Shown piece by piece: positions 14,469 to 18,153 of a DNA stretch of 18,153 nucleotides. The notes beneath the pieces are model-generated. The model was given only the letters and a program-made list of their open reading frames with translations. It did no database searches and was not told where the DNA came from. Source of the stretch: Pontimonas sp. (GTDB lineage Bacteria > Actinomycetota > Actinomycetes > Actinomycetales > Microbacteriaceae); NCBI GenBank assembly GCA_021741945.1, contig JAIOWV010000016.1, forward strand, positions 1 to 18,153, in the 5' to 3' direction. The stretch's first letter is position 1; each line of letters starts with the position of its first letter. Position numbers and translations under genes: made by a program.

Positions 14469-15364
14469 TGGATTTTGCCAGTTTGTCCTTGTTCGGGGTC
14501 TATTCAGCGATGGCCGTTTATACGGTGTCGTTCCTGTTCTTCACCTGGGATCTGGCCAAGCGATCCTCGATGGCCGCCGCTGCCGCCGGCGATGAGCCGA
14601 GCGCCAAGCGGTCGCCTGGAACGATGTTCCAGCGGATCGGGCTGAGCCTTCTCGTTGTTGCCTGGGTACTCCACTTGGCCGCAACTGTGTTGCGCGGCAT
14701 TGCCGGGGAGCGCGTTCCTTGGGCCAACATGTTCGAGTTCGGATTGACCGCGACCGCGCTAATTGTTGCGGTGTTCCTGGGGACCCTGTTCTGGCGTGAC
14801 CTCACCTATCTCGGTGCATTTGTTTCTGGTTTTGTGCTGTTGGCCCTTGGCATCGTGACAGTCAATTTCTATGTGGACGTGGTCCCGCTTCCCCCGGCGT
14901 TGCAGTCGGCATGGCTCGTCATCCACGTGTTTGTCGCAAGCCTCGCCACCGCGTTCTTCGCACTCGGTGCTGGCCTGTCGATTCTGCAGTTGGTCCGCGC
15001 TCGCTTTGAGGTGCGCGAGATGGCGAAGGCCGGGCTGTTGAAGACACTGCCCGCCTCCGGCGTTCTTGAGTCCCTGGCCTATCGACTTAATGTCGTGGGC
15101 TTCGTGTTCTGGACCTTCACTTTGATTGCCGGTGCTATCTGGGCTGAGCGCGCATGGGGTCGCTACTGGGGCTGGGACACCAAAGAGGTGTGGACGTTCA
15201 TCATTTGGGTGATCTTCGCTGGATATATCCACGCCAGGGCCACCCGCGGCTGGCGTGGATCACGCTCCGCGTGGCTCGGAATCATTGGTTTTGGTGCGGT
15301 CTTGTTCAACTACACCGTGGTGAACATTGCCTTTACCGGGCTTCACTCCTACTCGGGCCTCTAA
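14465..15364 (+). CDS. ccsB: Cytochrome c biogenesis protein CcsB (CcsA/ResC family)
   Basis: A 299-residue polytopic membrane protein of the haem-handling family, called CcsB in actinobacteria and CcsA or ResC elsewhere. It carries the tryptophan-rich WWD-type motif in WGRYWGWDTKEVWTF (231-245) on the outer side, and the histidines expected to hold haem: H70 (WVLHLAAT), H154 (VIHVFVA) and H294 (FTGLHSYSGL); H256 is a further one. About eight hydrophobic segments are visible. With ResB it exports haem and joins it to the CXXCH motifs of cytochromes c. Two ATGs (14465, 14468) are possible; the first overlaps the resB stop. It ends the operon, and its stop shares CTAA (15361-15364) with the convergent menC stop. 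Confidence 0.94.
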   Translation: MMDFASLSLFGVYSAMAVYTVSFLFFTWDLAKRSSMAAAAAGDEPSAKRSPGTMFQRIGLSLLVVAWVLHLAATVLRGIAGERVPWANMFEFGLTATALIVAVFLGTLFWRDLTYLGAFVSGFVLLALGIVTVNFYVDVVPLPPALQSAWLVIHVFVASLATAFFALGAGLSILQLVRARFEVREMAKAGLLKTLPASGVLESLAYRLNVVGFVFWTFTLIAGAIWAERAWGRYWGWDTKEVWTFIIWVIFAGYIHARATRGWRGSRSAWLGIIGFGAVLFNYTVVNIAFTGLHSYSGL

Positions 15365-16362
15365 ACCAAAGCCAGGCACCGCTCCAGGCGACCAAGCCAC
15401 CACTCTCGTCGCTGGTTTGTCATCGCAAAGCGGGCCAGTGAGTCGGCGTCGAGAACCGGGGGTGTGACGGGGAGCTGCCCGGCGTGAGCGAGCAGTGGGG
15501 TGGTGACCACATCACCTGCCAAGAATGATGCGGTGCCAAGGCCCGCATCGAGGCTCTGCGGCTGGTTGGTCGAGAGAATGTGGTGGAGCTTTGCTCCGTA
15601 GTGGAGGCCAACGCTGGTCTCGAGGGCACTCGAGACCACGACATCACACCCGGCCTCACGGGCCTTGGCCGCAATCGCCAGCGCCTTCACAATTCCACCC
15701 AGTGGTTGGACTTTCAGGACCACCACGTCACAGGCTTTGGCCTCCAGCACCGTGGTGATGTCAGAACTTCTGCGAATGGACTCATCAGCAGCGATGCCAA
15801 TCCCCAGCTCGGACATGCGCCCGCGAAGAACCGCCATATCGCTCACCGATTCGACCGGCTGCTCGACGTAGTCGAGATCGAGCGGTTCCATTTCTCGGAT
15901 GGCGTGTTCGGCTTCATCCAGAGTCCACGAGCCATTCGCATCAATTCGGATGCGCCCGGTTGCCCCGAGAGCGCCACGAACAGCGCGGACGCGAGCGACG
16001 TCGGTCGCCCTGGTGGATCCTGGGCCACCCACTTTCACCTTCACGCAGGTGGGAAATCCAAGCCCGGCCAGAAAGGCCGGCACATCGGCAGCTTCAATTG
16101 CCGGGACCGTGCCATTGACAGCAATGGTGCCAGGCGTCGTGGCTGGTACGCGGTCCTGGTGAAAACCCTGCTCGAGGCTGGCGGAGAGCCACGTTGCCGC
16201 TTCAGCGTCGTCGTACTCGAGGAAGGGACTCCATTCGGCCGGGCCGTCGGGAGCGTCAAAAATCAGAGCCTCGCGAGTGGTGATCCCCCGAAACGGCGTC
16301 GTCATCGGAATAGAAACCGCGTGGGCGATGGCCGTAAGGTCACGCAGGGAGGGGGAGCTCAT
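15361..16362 (-). CDS. menC: o-Succinylbenzoate synthase
   Basis: A 333-residue enolase-superfamily enzyme that dehydrates SHCHC to o-succinylbenzoate in menaquinone synthesis. Catalytic residues are visible in order: the K-x-K pair K108/K110 in CVKVKVG, metal ligands D141 (RIDANGSW), E167 (YVEQPVE) and D193 (AADESIR), and the second lysine K217 (VVLKVQP). The N-terminal PMTTPFRGITTREALIF block (19-35) matches the actinobacterial form. I keep the ATG at 16362, since the LRDLTAIAHAVSIPM lead-in matches homologues; the ATG at 16305 would cut conserved sequence. On its upstream side AAAACT ends 7 nt before the ATG, a poor -10 candidate. It is divergent from menB and convergent with ccsB. Confidence 0.93.
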   Translation of the reverse strand: MSSPSLRDLTAIAHAVSIPMTTPFRGITTREALIFDAPDGPAEWSPFLEYDDAEAATWLSASLEQGFHQDRVPATTPGTIAVNGTVPAIEAADVPAFLAGLGFPTCVKVKVGGPGSTRATDVARVRAVRGALGATGRIRIDANGSWTLDEAEHAIREMEPLDLDYVEQPVESVSDMAVLRGRMSELGIGIAADESIRRSSDITTVLEAKACDVVVLKVQPLGGIVKALAIAAKAREAGCDVVVSSALETSVGLHYGAKLHHILSTNQPQSLDAGLGTASFLAGDVVTTPLLAHAGQLPVTPPVLDADSLARFAMTNQRREWWLGRLERCLALV

Positions 16363-16392
16363 GCTCCACAGTTTTCCATGGTTATCCCGTCG

Positions 16393-16398
16393 TAGGCT
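16393..16398 (+). promoter_or_regulatory. Predicted -10 box of menB (leaderless)
   Basis: TAGGCT, 6 nt before the ATG at 16405. TAGGCTTAGG here is identical to the ten bases before the RNA methyltransferase gene at the other end of the window, with the same distance to ATG. No good -35 box is visible. Confidence 0.5.
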
Positions 16399-16404
16399 TA
16401 GGGC

Positions 16405-17316
16405 ATGACTTCCACGCCCTCACCGCTCTTTGATGCGTCAGTGTGGCACACCGTCGAGGGCTTCGACGGTCTCGAGGACATCACCTATCACCAGAGCGCT
16501 GATGGGCAGATTGCCCGAGTGGCATTTAATCGACCCGAAGTGCGCAACGCTTTTCGCCCTCAGACTGTTGATGAGCTCTACCGGGCACTAGACCACGCGC
16601 GCCTGCAGAGCACACTGGGTGTGGTCATTCTGACCGGTAATGGCCCAAGCCCGAAGGATGGCGGATGGGCATTTAGCTCTGGCGGCGATCAGCGCATTCG
16701 TGGTGCTGATGGTTACCAGTACTCGAGCACCGACGATGCCTCTGGCATTGACCCGAACCGCAGCGGTCGACTGCACATCCTCGAAGTTCAGCGCCTCATT
16801 CGCTTCATGCCGAAGGTCGTGATTGCGGCCATTCCTGGCTGGGCAGCAGGTGGTGGCCACAGCCTTCACGTGATTTGTGACCTCAGTATCGCCAGCAAAG
16901 AGCACGCCAAGTTCAAACAAACCGACGCTGATGTCGGTTCGTTTGACGCTGGTTACGGTTCTGCGTATTTCGCCAAGCAGGTTGGCCAAAAGTTCGCCCG
17001 CGAAGTGTTCTTCTTGGCCGAAGAGTATGACGCCACCCGGGCGTTGGAGATGGGCGCGGTCAATGCGGTCGTTCCCCACGCGAAGCTTGAGTCAACGGCA
17101 CTCGAGTGGGCTCGGACCATCCTCACCAAGAGCCCCACGGCGATTCGGATGTTGAAGTTCGCTATGAATGCTGTTGATGACGGACTTGTCGGGCAGCAGC
17201 TTTTTGCCGGTGAAGCGACCCGCTTGGCCTATGGAACAAGCGAAGCCGCAGAGGGGCGCGATGCGTTCCTCGAGAAGCGCACGCCTGACTGGTCGCCCTA
17301 TCCCTGGCACATTTAG
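16405..17316 (+). CDS. menB: 1,4-Dihydroxy-2-naphthoyl-CoA synthase
   Basis: A 303-residue crotonase-fold enzyme that closes the second ring of menaquinone by a Claisen condensation of o-succinylbenzoyl-CoA. Family marks are FSSGGDQRIRG (oxyanion and CoA-binding loop), GWAAGGGHSLHVICDLSIAS (second oxyanion segment), KQTDADVGSFDAGYGSAYFAR-like block with the catalytic serine and aspartate in GSFD, and the C-terminal QLFAGEATRLAY and RTPDWSPYPW. D174, after KQT, stands where type II (mycobacterial) MenB has aspartate and type I enzymes have glycine plus bound bicarbonate, so this one should not need bicarbonate. The ATG at 16405 comes 6 nt after TAGGCT, suggesting a leaderless message. menE follows after 12 nt. 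Confidence 0.95.
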   Translation: MTSTPSPLFDASVWHTVEGFDGLEDITYHQSADGQIARVAFNRPEVRNAFRPQTVDELYRALDHARLQSTLGVVILTGNGPSPKDGGWAFSSGGDQRIRGADGYQYSSTDDASGIDPNRSGRLHILEVQRLIRFMPKVVIAAIPGWAAGGGHSLHVICDLSIASKEHAKFKQTDADVGSFDAGYGSAYFAKQVGQKFAREVFFLAEEYDATRALEMGAVNAVVPHAKLESTALEWARTILTKSPTAIRMLKFAMNAVDDGLVGQQLFAGEATRLAYGTSEAAEGRDAFLEKRTPDWSPYPWHI

Positions 17317-17328
17317 GGCCAAGCGCTG

Positions 17329-18153
17329 ATGCGTGAGCTGAAAGTTGTTGACGTCTCTGACCCGCGGGCCTTAGCGGAGCCACTAAACGACGCCCTCTTC
17401 CATGGCGGCCCAGCCGTGTTGCCAAGGCCCGGCGGAGCAAAGCTCACGGCGACGGCTCCGATGGAGGTTGAAGACGATGTCGCGCTCGTTATTGAGACCA
17501 GCGGAACAACGGGCGCACCCAAAAGAGTGGCATTGGGTGCGCCAGCTTTGCTGGCAAGTGTTGAGGCGGCACACCAGGCACTGGGTGGTCCAGGGCAGTG
17601 GCTTCAACTGCTGCCAGCCCACTACATCGCAGGTGTTCAGGTAGTGACCCGCTCACTGGTTGCTGGCACAACAGCGGTAGCGCTTCATCCAGAGCCCTTT
17701 TCCACGGTGGCCATGACCGGCGTTGCCGATGAACTCTTGGCCCAGAGCGCACCTCTCTACACAGCAGTGGTTCCGGCCCAGCTCCAGCGGATTTTGGATG
17801 ATGCGCCTGGCATGCCACAACTCGATGAGCTGATGCGACGCTTCAGCGCAATCCTCGTGGGTGGCCAGTCGATTCCAGACACCCTGGTGAATCGTGCAGC
17901 CGATGCTGGGTATCGACTTATTCGCACCTATGGCTCTTCCGAAACCGCCGGTGGTTGCGTCTGGAATCAGCGGCCGATTGGTGACACCCGTGTTCGAGAC
18001 ATCGATGGGCGGTTGGCAATTGCCGGGTCGGTGCTTGCGTCTGGGTATGTCGGTGACCCTGAGCGCACCGCCCGAAGCTTCGTGATGAATGGTGGTGATC
18101 GCTGGTATCTCACCGATGACGCGGGCCATGTGACTTCCGAGGGTCTCGTCGTG
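17329..18153 (+). CDS. menE: o-Succinylbenzoate-CoA ligase (3' truncated)
   Basis: The frame runs open from ATG 17329 to the window end (275 codons), so the C-terminal domain is missing. It is an acyl-adenylate-forming (ANL) enzyme that activates o-succinylbenzoate with ATP and CoA, supplying the MenB substrate. Visible motifs are the P-loop ETSGTTGAPKRV (56-67, K65), LLPAHYIAG near 94-102 (substrate loop), VGGQSIP (177-183), the adenine and AMP-binding YGSSETAGG (201-209) and YLTDDAGHV (260-268) with D264 for ribose binding. The N-terminus is short, as usual for actinobacterial MenE. It begins 12 nt after menB, with AGGG at the menB stop as a possible ribosome site, so menB and menE form one operon. 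Confidence 0.92.
   Translation, partial: MRELKVVDVSDPRALAEPLNDALFHGGPAVLPRPGGAKLTATAPMEVEDDVALVIETSGTTGAPKRVALGAPALLASVEAAHQALGGPGQWLQLLPAHYIAGVQVVTRSLVAGTTAVALHPEPFSTVAMTGVADELLAQSAPLYTAVVPAQLQRILDDAPGMPQLDELMRRFSAILVGGQSIPDTLVNRAADAGYRLIRTYGSSETAGGCVWNQRPIGDTRVRDIDGRLAIAGSVLASGYVGDPERTARSFVMNGGDRWYLTDDAGHVTSEGLVV

Noticed and set aside
15580..16395. Long plus-strand frame (271 codons) opposite menC
   Set aside because: menC has every catalytic residue in order; the opposing frame has low-complexity, motif-free sequence and would also overlap the menB promoter.
1..18153. tRNA genes, CRISPR arrays, insertion sequences, attachment sites, toxin-antitoxin or defence genes
   Set aside because: None seen: there are no clover-leaf candidates in the short gaps, no spaced direct repeats, no transposase or integrase motifs, and coding fills nearly all of the window with housekeeping functions.

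Overview
This window is a densely packed chromosomal stretch from an actinobacterium, most likely Micrococcales and close to Microbacteriaceae; that placement is inferred from gene content, since no rRNA is present. The pointers are a menaquinone pathway with an actinobacterial-type MenB, a system II (Ccs/Res) cytochrome c maturation operon, an MgtA-like mannosyltransferase, a DrrA/DrrB-type ABC exporter, frequent GTG starts, moderately high GC, and -10 boxes placed so close to start codons that leaderless transcripts are likely. The largest gap between genes is about 82 bp. I see no tRNA, rRNA, CRISPR array, insertion sequence, phage gene or other sign of recent transfer.

Layout. 1-1909 (+): the 3' part of a TIM-barrel sugar-phosphate isomerase/epimerase, translationally coupled to an MgtA-like GT4 glycosyltransferase. 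1906-4548 (-): an RNA m5U methyltransferase (TrmA/RlmD superfamily) followed by Maf nucleotide pyrophosphatase, then an uncharacterised class I methyltransferase whose stop overlaps that of the glycosyltransferase. 4610-7198 (+): a zinc alcohol dehydrogenase and methylmalonate-semialdehyde dehydrogenase (MmsA). 7231-9023 (+): a DrrA/DrrB-type ABC exporter. 9059-9507 (+): a 50-residue DUF2256 zinc-binding-type protein and a 98-residue unknown. 9514-10857 (-): aspartyl-tRNA synthetase of the compact archaeal/eukaryotic type. 10920-15364 (+): histidine phosphatase, thioredoxin lipoprotein, CcdA, ResB and CcsB in one tightly coupled operon. 15361-16362 (-): MenC. 16405 to the end (+): MenB and MenE (cut by the window end).

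Functionally the right half is respiratory. CcdA passes reducing power across the membrane to the thioredoxin lipoprotein, which keeps apocytochrome c thiols reduced, and ResB-CcsB moves heme and attaches it. MenC, MenE and MenB build the naphthoquinone ring of menaquinone, which supplies electrons to those cytochromes. From memory, a similar set (phosphatase, thioredoxin, ccdA, resB, ccsA, men genes, mgtA) lies together in Mycobacterium tuberculosis around Rv0525-Rv0557, so much of this window looks like an ancestral actinobacterial neighbourhood.

I found no convincing undescribed multi-gene system. The observations most worth checking are a recurrent promoter arrangement (TAGRCT or TAGGGT 6-8 nt before the start codon) at five genes, near mirror-image promoters between aspS and the histidine phosphatase, two convergent gene pairs whose stop codons share the same four bases CTAA, a 9-bp hairpin inside one of those convergent zones, and the archaeal-type AspRS with an atypical residue at an anticodon-recognition position.
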